DNA of 32,653 nucleotides from Streptomyces sp. H27-H5 (GCF_026627505.1 NZ_JAPNLK010000091.1:1-32653), one strand, 5' to 3'; shown: positions 7,857 through 16,139, numbered from the stretch's first letter. Numbers and translations are program-made. The notes: generated by a model not told the origin, from the sequence alone.

Positions 7857-7917
7857 CCGCACACGCCGAGAGCCCCCGCCCGGATCGGATCCGGGCGGGG
7901 GCTCTCGGCGTGTGCGG
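7857..7917. terminator. very long bidirectional terminator between greA and the ABC permease
   Basis: Two perfect 29-base arms (7857-7885 and 7889-7917) flank a 3-base loop. The stem starts two bases past the greA stop codon and ends ten bases before the stop of the convergent permease gene, so it serves both. Confidence 0.9.
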
Positions 7918-7926
7918 GCTCCTGCC

Positions 7927-8721
7927 TCAGTTGGCCGCCCGGCGGTACTTGCGGACCGCGAGCGTGCGGAAGGTCGCGACGATCACGACCGACCAGATCA
8001 GCGACGCCCAGACCGGGTGGACCATCGGCCAGGCGTCGGACGGGGAGACGCCGGGATTCCCGAAGAGCTCCCGGCAGGCCTGCACGGTGGCGCTGAAGGG
8101 GTTCCACTCCGCGATGGGCTGGAGCCAACTCGCCATGTTCTCCGTGGGCACGAAGGCGTTGGAGATGAACGTGACGGGGAAGAGCCAGATCAGCCCGCCC
8201 GAGGTGGCCGCCTCCGGGGTGCGCACCGACAGGCCGATCAGCGCGCCGATCCAGGAGAAGGCGTAGCCGAGCAGGAGCAGCAGGGCGAAGCCGCCCAGCG
8301 CCTTGGGCACGCCCTCGTGGATGCGCCAGCCGACGAGGAGCGCCACGATCGCGAGCACGACCATGGTCATCGCGGTCTGCACGAGGTCGGCGAGGGTGCG
8401 GCCGGTGAGGACCGCGCCCCGGGCCATCGGCAGCGAACGGAAGCGGTCGATCAGGCCCTTGTGCATGTCGTCCGCGATGCCCGCGCCCGCGCCGGCCGTG
8501 GCGAAGGTGACGGTCTGCGCGAAGATGCCGGCCATCAGGAAGTTCCGATAGGCGACGGGGTCGGTCGAACCGCCGATCATCATCGAGCCGCCGAACACGT
8601 AGCTGAACAGCACCACGAACATGATCGGCTGGATCAGCCCGAAGATGACCATCTCGGGAATCCTGGTCAGGCGGATCACGTTCCGCCGGGCGATGACCAG
8701 GGAGTCGCTCACGCCGCTCAC
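7927..8721 (-). CDS. ABC-2 type exporter permease (DrrB-like)
   Basis: A 264-residue integral membrane protein with about six hydrophobic helices: near 20-45 (VIFGLIQPIMFVVLFSYVFGG), around TFATAGAGAG, MTMVVLAIVALLVG, FALLLLLGYAFSWIGALIG, GGLIWLFPVTFISNAF and the C-terminal WASLIWSVVIVATF. The segment GLIDRFRSLPMARGAVLTGR and the ENM..W late motif are typical of daunorubicin-resistance-type permeases. GTG 8721 overlaps the ATPase stop as GTGA, and AAGGAG lies eight bases upstream; GTG 8712 is an alternative. With the adjacent ATPase it forms an exporter of unknown substrate, possibly a drug or lipid. Confidence 0.88.
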   Translation of the reverse strand: MSGVSDSLVIARRNVIRLTRIPEMVIFGLIQPIMFVVLFSYVFGGSMMIGGSTDPVAYRNFLMAGIFAQTVTFATAGAGAGIADDMHKGLIDRFRSLPMARGAVLTGRTLADLVQTAMTMVVLAIVALLVGWRIHEGVPKALGGFALLLLLGYAFSWIGALIGLSVRTPEAATSGGLIWLFPVTFISNAFVPTENMASWLQPIAEWNPFSATVQACRELFGNPGVSPSDAWPMVHPVWASLIWSVVIVATFRTLAVRKYRRAAN

Positions 8722-9737
8722 TTCACCTGCTCCTTCCGCGCCGCGCCGCCCTCGGTCCCGGCCGGGGTGTCTTCCGGGGCGCCGCTTCCCTCGTTCCGTT
8801 CGGCCGCGTGGCCGGTGAGCGAGATGAACACGTCGTCGAGGGTGGGCCGGCGCAGTCCGATGTCGTCGATCTCGATGCCCCGGCCGTCGAGTTCGCGGAT
8901 GACCTCGGCGAGCAGTTTGGCGCCGCCGGACACCGGGACGGTCAGCTTGCGGGTGTGTTCCTCGACGGTGGCCTCGCCCTTGCCGAAGCCGGCGAGCACC
9001 GCGCGCGCCGTGGCGATGTGGTCCCGTTCGTGGACGACGACCTCCACCCGCTCGCCGCCGGTACGGGCCTTGAGCTGGTCGGAGGTGCCGCGCGCGATGA
9101 CCTTGCCCTGGTCGACGACGCAGATGTCGTGGGCGAGGTGGTCGGCCTCCTCCAGGTACTGGGTGGTGAGCAGCAGGGTGGTGCCCCCCGCCACGAGTTC
9201 CTGGATGATGCCCCACAGTTGCTGCCGGTTGCGGGGGTCGAGTCCGGTGGTCGGCTCGTCCATGAACATCACGGGCGGGCTGACGACGAGCGCGGCCGCG
9301 AGGTCGAGGCGCCTGCGCATGCCGCCGGAGTAGGTCTTGGCCGTCCGGTCGGCGGCCTCGGTGAGGTTGAAACGCTCCAGGAGTTCGGCGGCCCGGGCCT
9401 TCGCCGCCTTGGAGTTCATCTGGTAGAGCCGGCCGACCATGTGGAGGTTCTCGCGGCCGGTCAGGTACTCGTCCACCGCCGCGAACTGGCCGGAGAGACC
9501 GATCGATCGGCGGACCTGGTCGGGGTTCTTCAGTACGTCGATCCCTGCGACGAGGGCTCGGCCGCTGTCGGGTTGGATGAGGGTGGTCAGGACGCGCACG
9601 GCCGTGGTCTTGCCCGCGCCGTTCGGGCCGAGAAGACCCAGGACGGTTCCTTCGGGAACATCGAGGTCCACGCCGTCCAGAGCCCGTACGTCGCCGAAGG
9701 TCTTCACCAGACCTTCGGCGTAGATGGCGCCTGGCAT
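8718..9737 (-). CDS. ABC exporter ATP-binding protein (DrrA-like)
   Basis: A 339-residue ATPase that powers the permease encoded immediately downstream. It has Walker A GPNGAGKT, the Q-loop region SGQFAAVDEYLTGREN, signature YSGGMRRRLDLAAAL, Walker B VMFMDEPTTGLD and the switch-histidine region reading LLLTTQYLEEA, in which the usual histidine is Gln, as in many DrrA proteins. A C-terminal DUF4162-like extension includes RRPTLDDVFISLTGH and a flexible Gly/Glu/Ala tail. ATG 9737 follows GGGAGA at about six bases; a longer upstream frame to 9776 lacks similarity. It is the first gene of a two-gene operon. Confidence 0.92.
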   Translation of the reverse strand: MPGAIYAEGLVKTFGDVRALDGVDLDVPEGTVLGLLGPNGAGKTTAVRVLTTLIQPDSGRALVAGIDVLKNPDQVRRSIGLSGQFAAVDEYLTGRENLHMVGRLYQMNSKAAKARAAELLERFNLTEAADRTAKTYSGGMRRRLDLAAALVVSPPVMFMDEPTTGLDPRNRQQLWGIIQELVAGGTTLLLTTQYLEEADHLAHDICVVDQGKVIARGTSDQLKARTGGERVEVVVHERDHIATARAVLAGFGKGEATVEEHTRKLTVPVSGGAKLLAEVIRELDGRGIEIDDIGLRRPTLDDVFISLTGHAAERNEGSGAPEDTPAGTEGGAARKEQVK

Positions 9738-10000
9738 GAGGATTCTCCCAGAGCGAATCGGGTGTTTCCCGGACAAATCTTAGGGGCGGGACGCGAGTTC
9801 CGCCCGGCTTTCGCGACGACCCGCACCGCCCGTCTGCACGGGCGCGCACCGGCCGAGCCGGTACCGTATCGCGTCATATCGCGTACCGCCACGGGATTGA
9901 GCGTTCCGCTCGGATGTACGAGGCCCGAGCAGCCCCTCCTCGAACCCCGCGGAGCCCCGCCCCGAAGGCCCGCGCAGTCCCTCCTCGAAGGCCCGCGACC

Positions 10001-11233
10001 TCAGCTCATGACCGTGTACCCCGCGGCGTGCAACGACCGCGCGACCTGGGCGCAGTGCTCGGGCCCCTTGGTCTCCAGGTGCAGTTCCACTTCCACCTCG
10101 GTGAGCCCCAGCCGCGGGTCGGTCCGGACGTGACTGACGTCCAACACGTTCGCGTCCACCGTCGACAACACCCCGAGCAGACCGGCCAGCGCCCCGGGCC
10201 GGTCGCTCACGCGCAGCCGCAGCGAGAGGTAGCGGCCGGCCGCCGCCATGCCGTGCCGCAGGATGCGCTGGAGCAGCAGCGGATCGACGTTCCCGCCGGA
10301 CAGGACGGCCACGACCGGGCCGCCGCCGTACAGTTCGGGCTCGCTCATCAGCGCGGCGACCGGACTGCAGCCGGCCGGCTCGACCACGAGCTTGGCCCGC
10401 TCCAGGCAGAGCAGCAGGGCGCTGGAGAGCGCGTCCTCCGACACCGTGCGGACGTCGTCGAGGAGTTCACCGATGATCTTGAAGGGGACGTCGCCGGGTC
10501 GGCCGACCTTGATGCCGTCCGCCATGGTGTTCGGGTTGTCGATCGACACCGGGTGCCCGACCTTGAGCGAGGGCGGGTACGCGGCGGCCCCCGCCGCCTG
10601 CACGCCGATGACCTTCACGTCGGGCCGCAGCGCCTTCACCGCGACGGCGACGCCGGCGGCGAGCCCGCCGCCGCCGATGCCGACGAGGATCGTGCGCACC
10701 TCGGGGCACTGCTCCAGGATCTCCAGGCCGACCGTGCCCTGACCCGCGATGATGTCGCGGTGGTCGAAGGGGTGGATGAACACGGCCCCGGTGCGGTCGG
10801 CGTGCTCCTGGGCGGCGGCGAGGGTCTCGTCGACCACCTGCCCGTGCATGATCACCTCGGCGCCGTACTCCTGGGTCGCCGCCACCTTCGGCAGCGGCGC
10901 CCCCACGGGCATGAACACCGTGGAACGCACGCCCAGGAGGGACGAGGCCAGCGCGACGCCCTGCGCGTGGTTGCCGGCACTGGCCGCGACCACGCCGGCG
11001 GCGCGCTGCTCGGGGCGCAGGCCCGCGATGCGCACGTACGCCCCGCGCAGCTTGAAGGAACCGGTCCGCTGGAGGTTCTCGCACTTGAAGTGGACCGGCG
11101 ATCCGGTCAGCGCGGAGAGGTGCCGACTGCCTTCCATCGCCGTGACCCGCGAGACGCCCGACAGCATCTTCTGGGCCCCCCGGACGTCGTCGAGGATGAC
11201 CTGGGGGACGGGCGTGGGCACGCGGTAGTTCAT
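10001..11233 (-). CDS. ilvA: threonine ammonia-lyase (threonine dehydratase)
   Basis: A 410-residue fold-type II PLP enzyme converting threonine to 2-oxobutanoate and ammonia, the first step towards isoleucine. PLP-binding Lys61 lies in NLQRTGSFKLRGAY; the phosphate loop is VGIGGGGLAAG; ASAGNHAQG is the substrate-side motif. From about 330 to 410 a single ACT-like domain (LSLRLRVSDRPGALAGLLG) suggests regulation by an amino acid. The length and single ACT domain fit the shorter catabolic/biosynthetic type found in actinobacteria rather than the two-domain E. coli IlvA. ATG 11233 has no strong ribosome binding site. It is divergent from the marR gene. Confidence 0.9.
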   Translation of the reverse strand: MNYRVPTPVPQVILDDVRGAQKMLSGVSRVTAMEGSRHLSALTGSPVHFKCENLQRTGSFKLRGAYVRIAGLRPEQRAAGVVAASAGNHAQGVALASSLLGVRSTVFMPVGAPLPKVAATQEYGAEVIMHGQVVDETLAAAQEHADRTGAVFIHPFDHRDIIAGQGTVGLEILEQCPEVRTILVGIGGGGLAAGVAVAVKALRPDVKVIGVQAAGAAAYPPSLKVGHPVSIDNPNTMADGIKVGRPGDVPFKIIGELLDDVRTVSEDALSSALLLCLERAKLVVEPAGCSPVAALMSEPELYGGGPVVAVLSGGNVDPLLLQRILRHGMAAAGRYLSLRLRVSDRPGALAGLLGVLSTVDANVLDVSHVRTDPRLGLTEVEVELHLETKGPEHCAQVARSLHAAGYTVMS

Positions 11234-11451
11234 GTGGCCAGTCTCGCAGCCCGCGCCGATCGGGGCGCAGGACGTCGCACCCGTGAGACGGGGCCCGCGA
11301 AAGGGGGACCGGGACGCCGCCACGGGCGGCACACCGACTTCGGCCGCAGCCGCGGCCGGCACACCGTCCGACCGGGGAGCGCACCGACCGGGGGCGGGAT
11401 CACGCCAATCGCCGCGGCGCGGTACCGCGTCCGGCGACGGTCGTATCAGTT

Positions 11452-11492
11452 CTCGTACGAGGCGTACGAGCCGCCGCACGGCCGCGTACTCT
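11452..11492 (+). promoter_or_regulatory. marR promoter with a perfect 19-base palindromic operator
   Basis: CTCGTACG and CGTACGAG form a perfect inverted repeat with a 3-base spacer at 11452-11470. TACTCT at 11487-11492 is a good -10; the -35 position falls in the right arm. The site is of the size bound by MarR dimers, so autorepression by the adjacent MarR protein is likely, and the divergent ilvA could also be affected. Nothing else is seen in 11234-11535. Confidence 0.6.
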
Positions 11493-11535
11493 GTCCCCCA
11501 TCCTTGTCGGACCCACGCGAAGAGAGCCCACGGCC

Positions 11536-12057
11536 ATGCCCTCCATCCCGGCCAGTTCCGACCTGCCCACGGTGGCCGAAACGCCCGCCGAAGCCGGCCT
11601 CCTCGACGCGCTCCAGCACCAGGTGGCGGTCTTCGCCCGTCGGGCGGAGCAGACCCGCCTCGGCGGAGTCGGTCAGGCCCGCAACTCGATGGACCGAGCC
11701 GCCTACCTGCTGCTGAACCGACTCGACCTGGAAGGCCCGATGGGCGTCAAGGCGCTCGCGGGCGGCATGGGCATCGACTCGTCCACCGTGACCCGCCAGG
11801 TGGCCCCGCTCGTCGACGGCGGCCTGGTCAAGCGGACCTCGCACCCCGAGGACGGCCGGGCCGTGGTGCTCGCGCTGTCCCCGCGCGGGCTGGCGCGGCT
11901 GGAGGAGGTCCGCTCCTCGCGGCGCGAGCTGATGGCGCGGGTGACCGACGGTTGGACGGAGGAGGAGCGCGAGTCCTTCACCGGGCTGCTGACGCGTTTC
12001 AACCTGTCGCTGTCGGAGCTGATGGCCTCCGTCGCGGACGCGGGCCCCGCTTCCTGA
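11536..12057 (+). CDS. MarR-family transcriptional regulator
   Basis: A 173-residue protein with the MarR winged helix. Dimerisation helices come first, then AAYLLLNRLDLEGPMGVKAL, a recognition helix at about 81-95 (DSSTVTRQVAPLVDGG), and the wing with HPEDGRAVVLALS, which holds the conserved Asp-x-Arg (106-108). The C-terminal helices complete the dimer. Regulators of this family usually repress a neighbouring gene or their own promoter and respond to phenolic ligands or oxidation; there are no cysteines here, which argues against redox sensing. The palindrome at 11452-11470 is the likely operator. ATG 11536 follows a GAAGAGAG purine tract. Confidence 0.9.
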   Translation: MPSIPASSDLPTVAETPAEAGLLDALQHQVAVFARRAEQTRLGGVGQARNSMDRAAYLLLNRLDLEGPMGVKALAGGMGIDSSTVTRQVAPLVDGGLVKRTSHPEDGRAVVLALSPRGLARLEEVRSSRRELMARVTDGWTEEERESFTGLLTRFNLSLSELMASVADAGPAS

Positions 12058-12123
12058 ACCCCGCCGCCGTCCGGGTCCCGGGCCCGCCCACCGCACCGTA
12101 CGGATTCGGCCGTGTCCGACCCC

Positions 12124-12154
12124 TTGACCAAGGCGGTGCCCCCGGCCGCACTAT
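12124..12154 (+). promoter_or_regulatory. promoter for a leaderless sigma-like gene
   Basis: TTGACC (12124-12129) and CACTAT (12149-12154) lie 19 bases apart, and ATG 12162 starts only seven bases after the -10, with no ribosome binding site. The mRNA is therefore probably leaderless. The spacer is slightly long. Confidence 0.4.
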
Positions 12155-12161
12155 GTGAGCC

Positions 12162-12614
12162 ATGGGGGTTGTGGACCACCGGGCAAGGCCCTACGCGGAG
12201 TTCGAGGCCTTCGTCGCGGGTGCGGCGGGCCGGCTCCTGCACGTCGCGATCCTGCTGACCGCCGAACCCGAGGACGACCCGGCCGTCGCGCGCCGGCTCC
12301 TCGCGGGCGCCCTGGCCCGTACGTACGCGGACTGGCGCAGGCTGCGCGGCGACGACCCGTACGACCACACGCGGCAGGAACTGTGCGCCGCGTACGCCCG
12401 CACCGCCCGCCGCCGGCCCTCCGGTACGGGGCCGCTCGCGCGGCTGGTCCCGCTGGAACGGCTCGTCCTGGTGCTGCGGGTGTACGAGGGCGTCGCGGAG
12501 GAGGTCACCGCGGCGCAGCTCGGGCTGCCCGCCGAGCGGGTCCACGCCCTGTGCAACCGGGCCGTCGCGGCGCTGCGGGACGCTGCGCCCGCCCCCGGTC
12601 GGGAGGCGGCGTGA
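12162..12614 (+). CDS. ECF sigma factor-like protein (SigE-family type, divergent)
   Basis: A 150-residue protein with the ground plan of small streptomycete ECF sigma factors. A region 2-like N-terminal half begins YAEFEAFVAGAAGRLLHVAILLTA and continues with ALARTYADWRRLR; a region 4-like helix-turn-helix lies at 97-140 (VPLERLVLVLRVYEGVAEEVTAAQLGL). Key region 2.3/2.4 aromatics are poor, so promoter melting ability is doubtful; it may be a regulatory relative. It overlaps the next gene, a small membrane protein, by four bases (GTGA), which suggests a sigma/anti-sigma pair. No ribosome binding site; probably leaderless. Confidence 0.65.
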   Translation: MGVVDHRARPYAEFEAFVAGAAGRLLHVAILLTAEPEDDPAVARRLLAGALARTYADWRRLRGDDPYDHTRQELCAAYARTARRRPSGTGPLARLVPLERLVLVLRVYEGVAEEVTAAQLGLPAERVHALCNRAVAALRDAAPAPGREAA

Positions 12615-12865
12615 GCGCCTTCCCCGACCGCAAGGCGGCACGGGTGCGGGAGTTGATGGAAGGTCCCCACCCGACGGTGCCGGTCGGGCTGGCGGCCGCC
12701 GCGGCGGCCCGCGGGGACCGGCTCCTGCGCCGCCGCCGGGCCCTGCGCCGGTTCGGTTGGACGGTGCTGTGCGCGGCGGCGCTCGCGTTCACGGTGTGGG
12801 CGGTGCTGACCCGGCCGTGGGCGACGCCGCCGAGCGATGTCTCCCCGCCCCTGGAGGGCTGGTGA
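12611..12865 (+). CDS. small single-pass membrane protein, possible anti-sigma partner
   Basis: An 84-residue protein. An N-terminal cytoplasmic part (AFPDRKAARVRELMEG, then an Ala-rich segment and an Arg cluster at 38-47) is followed by one membrane helix at about 48-67 and a short proline-rich outer tail. GTG 12611 overlaps the stop of the sigma-like gene as GTGA. Such coupling to a sigma-like protein is the usual arrangement of membrane-bound anti-sigma factors, but no ZAS zinc motif (HxxxCxxC) is present, so the role is inferred from position only. It converges on the cystathionine gamma-synthase gene. Confidence 0.6.
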   Translation: MSAFPDRKAARVRELMEGPHPTVPVGLAAAAAARGDRLLRRRRALRRFGWTVLCAAALAFTVWAVLTRPWATPPSDVSPPLEGW

Positions 12866-12901
12866 CGACCGCCCGGTGGCGGCATCCGGCGAAGGGGCGG
12901 C

Positions 12902-14059
12902 TCAGCCCAGCGCGCGGGTGAGGTCCGCGATGAGGTCGTCGGCGTTCTCGATGCCGACCGAGAGGCGGATCAGGTCCGCCGGGACCTCCAGGGCCGAGCC
13001 GGCCACCGAGGCGTGGGTCATCCGGCCCGGGTGCTCGATGAGGGACTCGACGCCGCCGAGGGACTCGGCCAGGGTGAAGATCTTCGTACGGCCGCAGACC
13101 GCGACGGCCTCCTCCTCGCCACCGGCGACCTGGAAGGAGATCATCCCGCCGAAGTTGCGCATCTGCTTGGCGGCGACCTCGTGGCCCGGGTGCTCGGGCA
13201 GGCCCGGGTAGAGGACCTTGGTGACCTTCGGGTGACGCGCGAGCACCTCGACGATCTTCGCGGCGTTCTCCGCGTGCCGGTCCATGCGGACGGCGAGGGT
13301 CTTGATGCCGCGCAGCACGACCCACGAGTCGAAGGGTCCGGCCACCGCGCCCATGGCGTTCTGGTGGTAGGCCAGCTCCTCGCCGAGCGCCTCGTCGGCC
13401 GCGACGAGGGCGCCGCCGACGACGTCGGAGTGACCGCCCATGTACTTGGTCAGCGAGTGCACGACCACGTCGGCGCCGAGCGCCAGGGGCTGCTGGAGGT
13501 AGGGGGACGCGAAGGTGTTGTCCACGACCAGCTTGGCGCCGGCGGACCGCGCGATGTCGGCGACCACGGCGATGTCCGTGATGCCGAGCAGCGGGTTGGA
13601 GGGGGTCTCGACCCAGATCACCTTGGTCTTCGGCGTCAGGGCCGCCCGAACGGAGTCCGGGTCGGAGGTGTCGGCCACCGACCACTCGACGCCCCAGCGG
13701 GAGACGACCTTCGCGAAGAGGCGGAACGTGCCGCCGTAGGCGTCGTTCGGGATGACCACGTGGTCGCCCGGGGAGAGCAGCGTACGCAGCAGGCAGTCCT
13801 CGGCGGCGAGCCCGGACGCGAAGGCGAGACCGCGTCGGCCGCCCTCCAGCGCCGCGAGGTTCTCCTCCAGGGCGGTGCGCGTCGGGTTGCCGCTGCGGCT
13901 GTACTCGTAGCCCTCGCGCAGTCCGCCGACGCCGTCCTGCTTGTACGTGGACACCTGGTAGATCGGGGGCACGACCGCGCCGGTCCGCGGGTCCGCCGTG
14001 TTGCCCGCGTGGATCGCGCGGGTCTCGAAGCTCTGGTGCTCGTGGCTGTCGTCGCTCAT
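12902..14059 (-). CDS. metB: cystathionine gamma-synthase (or gamma-lyase)
   Basis: A 385-residue fold-type I PLP enzyme of the Cys/Met metabolism family. The PLP lysine is Lys205 in HSLTKYMGGHSD; Tyr52 and Arg54 in GYEYSRSGNPT contact the phosphate from the neighbouring subunit; LVVDNTFASPYLQQPLALGAD and the C-terminal SLGGVESL with RLSVGIE are family hallmarks. It joins an activated homoserine to cysteine, or in reverse transsulfuration splits cystathionine; sequence alone does not separate these. ATG 14059 lacks a strong ribosome binding site. It is divergent from the 14169 gene with about 110 bases between them. Confidence 0.88.
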   Translation of the reverse strand: MSDDSHEHQSFETRAIHAGNTADPRTGAVVPPIYQVSTYKQDGVGGLREGYEYSRSGNPTRTALEENLAALEGGRRGLAFASGLAAEDCLLRTLLSPGDHVVIPNDAYGGTFRLFAKVVSRWGVEWSVADTSDPDSVRAALTPKTKVIWVETPSNPLLGITDIAVVADIARSAGAKLVVDNTFASPYLQQPLALGADVVVHSLTKYMGGHSDVVGGALVAADEALGEELAYHQNAMGAVAGPFDSWVVLRGIKTLAVRMDRHAENAAKIVEVLARHPKVTKVLYPGLPEHPGHEVAAKQMRNFGGMISFQVAGGEEEAVAVCGRTKIFTLAESLGGVESLIEHPGRMTHASVAGSALEVPADLIRLSVGIENADDLIADLTRALG

Positions 14060-14168
14060 GGGCAGATGCTATGCCCCGTCCGGCGGTGGTTCCTCTCGTG
14101 CCCCGACCATCGGGCCTGGCCAGTGAGGCATTGGCCTTGGCCCGGGTGCGTCTGGTTCGCTTGGAGGC

Positions 14169-15275
14169 ATGGAGATTCTGTGGTTCCTCTTCGCGATGGG
14201 CCTGCTCGTGGCCATCGCCGCCCCCTACATCCGGCGCCGGCGGGGCGGCGCGCGGCTGGTCGCGCCCGGCAGCCCGGACGCCGCCGACCCCGCGAACTAC
14301 GGGTTCGACCGGGAAGAGGAGCTGGACATCCGCGTTCCCGGGCCCGACCAGGACCTGATGGACGCCCTCGACAACGTCGAGCGCACCGGCCGGTGGCAGG
14401 CCGCCTCGCAACTGCTCGCCGGGACCCCGACGGAGGGCGAACAGCGCTGGCAGCGCGTCCAGGCCTTCGGCGGTGCGGCGGCACTGGACCTGGTGCGCCG
14501 GCCCGGGGAGGGCGCGCAGTGGCTGAAGGCGTGGCGGCTGGAGGCGCCGAAGGACGCGGGCGGCGCGCAGGTGCACGCCGAACTGCTGGTGCAGCAGGCC
14601 TGGCGGCACTCGGGCGGTGTCGGCTCCGAGGACCACCGGATCATCCTGGAGGAGGCCCTGGAGGCCTGCCGGCGGGCGGCCCTGCTCGCGCCGGGGGATC
14701 CGGTCCCGTACATCACGGAGCTGGCGATCGGCCGGGCGCTGGGCTACTCCGAGGCGGAGTACGACGCGCTGTGGGCGAAGGTCATCGACCGGGCCCCGCA
14801 GCACATGGGCGCGCACCTGGCGGCCCTGAACTACTGGTGCGAGAAGTGGCACGGCTCGCGGGAGAAGGCCGACGCGTTCACGCACGCGGCGGCGGCCCGC
14901 GCCCCGCAGGGTTCGCTGCTGGCGGCCCTGCCGCTGTTCGCGGTGTACGAGCACCTGCCCGAGGTCAACTTCGTGTCGACGTTCTGGCAGAGCGCGGTCG
15001 TCACCCGGGCCGTGGAGGGCGCGATGTACGCGGTCCGCACGGCCCGCGCGGACGACCCGATGCTCGCCCACGTACGGCACCTGCTGCTGATGTTCCTGGT
15101 GAGCATGGAGCGCTGGGCGGAGGCGATGGAGCAGGTGCGGCACGTGGACGGGTACGTCGGCGCGCTGCCCTGGTCCGCCTCGTCGAACCCGGCGGCGGCG
15201 TACGCGGTGTACCGGGCGCTGGCGGTGGCCGGCTACGAGGCCAACGGCGGCTCGCCGGCGACGCTGCCGCACTGA
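14169..15275 (+). CDS. membrane-anchored protein of unknown function with helical-repeat-like body
   Basis: A 368-residue protein. Residues 2-20 form a signal anchor (EILWFLFAMGLLVAIAAPY) followed by RRRRGG, so the body probably faces the cytoplasm. The rest is Ala/Leu-rich and helical with many Trp residues (WQAASQLLAG, WLKAWRLEAP, WHGSREKADAF), reminiscent of TPR-type scaffolds and of DUF4034-like proteins, though I cannot assign a family firmly. GGAGG sits only one base before ATG 14169, unusually close; ATG 14196 would destroy the anchor. The gene lies between metB and msrA, an arrangement I recall from S. coelicolor. No catalytic motif is apparent. Confidence 0.75.
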   Translation: MEILWFLFAMGLLVAIAAPYIRRRRGGARLVAPGSPDAADPANYGFDREEELDIRVPGPDQDLMDALDNVERTGRWQAASQLLAGTPTEGEQRWQRVQAFGGAAALDLVRRPGEGAQWLKAWRLEAPKDAGGAQVHAELLVQQAWRHSGGVGSEDHRIILEEALEACRRAALLAPGDPVPYITELAIGRALGYSEAEYDALWAKVIDRAPQHMGAHLAALNYWCEKWHGSREKADAFTHAAAARAPQGSLLAALPLFAVYEHLPEVNFVSTFWQSAVVTRAVEGAMYAVRTARADDPMLAHVRHLLLMFLVSMERWAEAMEQVRHVDGYVGALPWSASSNPAAAYAVYRALAVAGYEANGGSPATLPH

Positions 15276-15357
15276 CGCGGGGCGGGCTGCTGCGGGCGCG
15301 GTGGCCGCGGGGCGGTTCGGGAATCCGGTGCGGGAACCCGTCGCGGGTACCCGGTGC

Positions 15358-15385
15358 GGGAATCCCGGGCCGCCCTGGTCCGTTG
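15358..15385 (+). promoter_or_regulatory. SigR-type promoter of msrA
   Basis: GGGAAT (15358-15363), 18 bases, GTTG (15382-15385) fits the GGAAT-N18-GTT consensus of SigR exactly, giving a short leader of about 20 bases with an AAGGAGG ribosome binding site. A second GGGAAT lies 40 bases further up without a partner. msrA is a reported SigR target in S. coelicolor. Confidence 0.7.
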
Positions 15386-15409
15386 TTCCCACTACCAAGG
15401 AGGCGACCC

Positions 15410-16084
15410 ATGTTCTCGTACCGCCGCACGCCCGAGCTCCCGACCCGCGAAGAAGCCCTGCGGGGCCGCTCGGAACCGCTCTTCTCGCTGCCGTCCGCGC
15501 ACACCGTGCTCGGCAACCCGCTGGCGGGCCCCTACCCCGCGCACCTTGCGGTGGCGGACTTCGGCCTGGGCTGTTTCTGGGGCGCGGAGCGCAAGTTCTG
15601 GCAGGCCCCCGGGGTGTGGACCACCCTGGTCGGCTACCAGGGCGGGTTCACGGAGAACCCGACGTACGAGGAGGCCTGCTCGGGGCAGACCGGCCACACC
15701 GAGGTCGTGCGGGTGGTCTTCGACCCGGCGCTCGTCTCGTACGCGACCCTGCTGAAGCTGTTCTGGGAGTCCCACGACCCCACGCAGGGCTTCCGCCAGG
15801 GCAATGACGTCGGCACCCAGTACCGCTCGGCGATCTACACCCACTCCCCCGCCCACCAGGCGGAGGCCGAGGCCTCCCGCGAGGCCTACCAGCGGGTCCT
15901 GACGGCCGCGGGCCACGGCGACATCACCACCGCCGTCCTCCCGGCGTCGGAGCGCCCGTTCTGGCCGGCCGAGGCCTACCACCAGCAATATCTCGACCGC
16001 AACCCCGGCGGGTACTGCGGCATCGGCGGCACGGGCGTCAGTTGCCCGATCGGCGTGGCCCAGGCTCCGTCGGCCGGCGCCTGA
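15410..16084 (+). CDS. msrA: peptide-methionine (S)-S-oxide reductase
   Basis: A 224-residue MsrA that reduces the S-epimer of methionine sulfoxide in oxidised proteins. Catalytic Cys55 is in GLGCFWGAER; the substrate pocket is completed by the Glu and Tyr residues in SGQTGHTEVV and SAIYTHSPAHQ. C-terminal Cys203 and Cys212 (CGIGGTGVSC) are resolving cysteines, as in the three-cysteine type recycled by thioredoxin. The start at ATG 15410 has AAGGAGG seven bases upstream. The N-terminal extension (residues 1-48) is typical of actinobacterial MsrA. It is followed by a strong hairpin. Confidence 0.96.
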   Translation: MFSYRRTPELPTREEALRGRSEPLFSLPSAHTVLGNPLAGPYPAHLAVADFGLGCFWGAERKFWQAPGVWTTLVGYQGGFTENPTYEEACSGQTGHTEVVRVVFDPALVSYATLLKLFWESHDPTQGFRQGNDVGTQYRSAIYTHSPAHQAEAEASREAYQRVLTAAGHGDITTAVLPASERPFWPAEAYHQQYLDRNPGGYCGIGGTGVSCPIGVAQAPSAGA

Positions 16085-16101
16085 GCCGTCCCGGGCGTAC
16101 G

Positions 16102-16139
16102 CCCCGGTCCGCCGCCGCACCCGCGGCGGCGGACCGGGG
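16102..16139. terminator. msrA terminator hairpin
   Basis: CCCCGGTCCGCCGCCGC pairs perfectly with its complement over a 4-base loop, 17 bases after the msrA stop codon. Confidence 0.85.

Noticed and set aside
15318..15357. Second SigR promoter before msrA
   Set aside because: A GGGAAT is present at 15319-15324 but no GTT lies 16-19 bases downstream.
13013..15409. Long plus-strand open frame running into msrA from inside metB
   Set aside because: It is antisense to metB and then a shifted frame of the 14169 gene. Only the part from ATG 15410, with its AAGGAGG site, has MsrA similarity.
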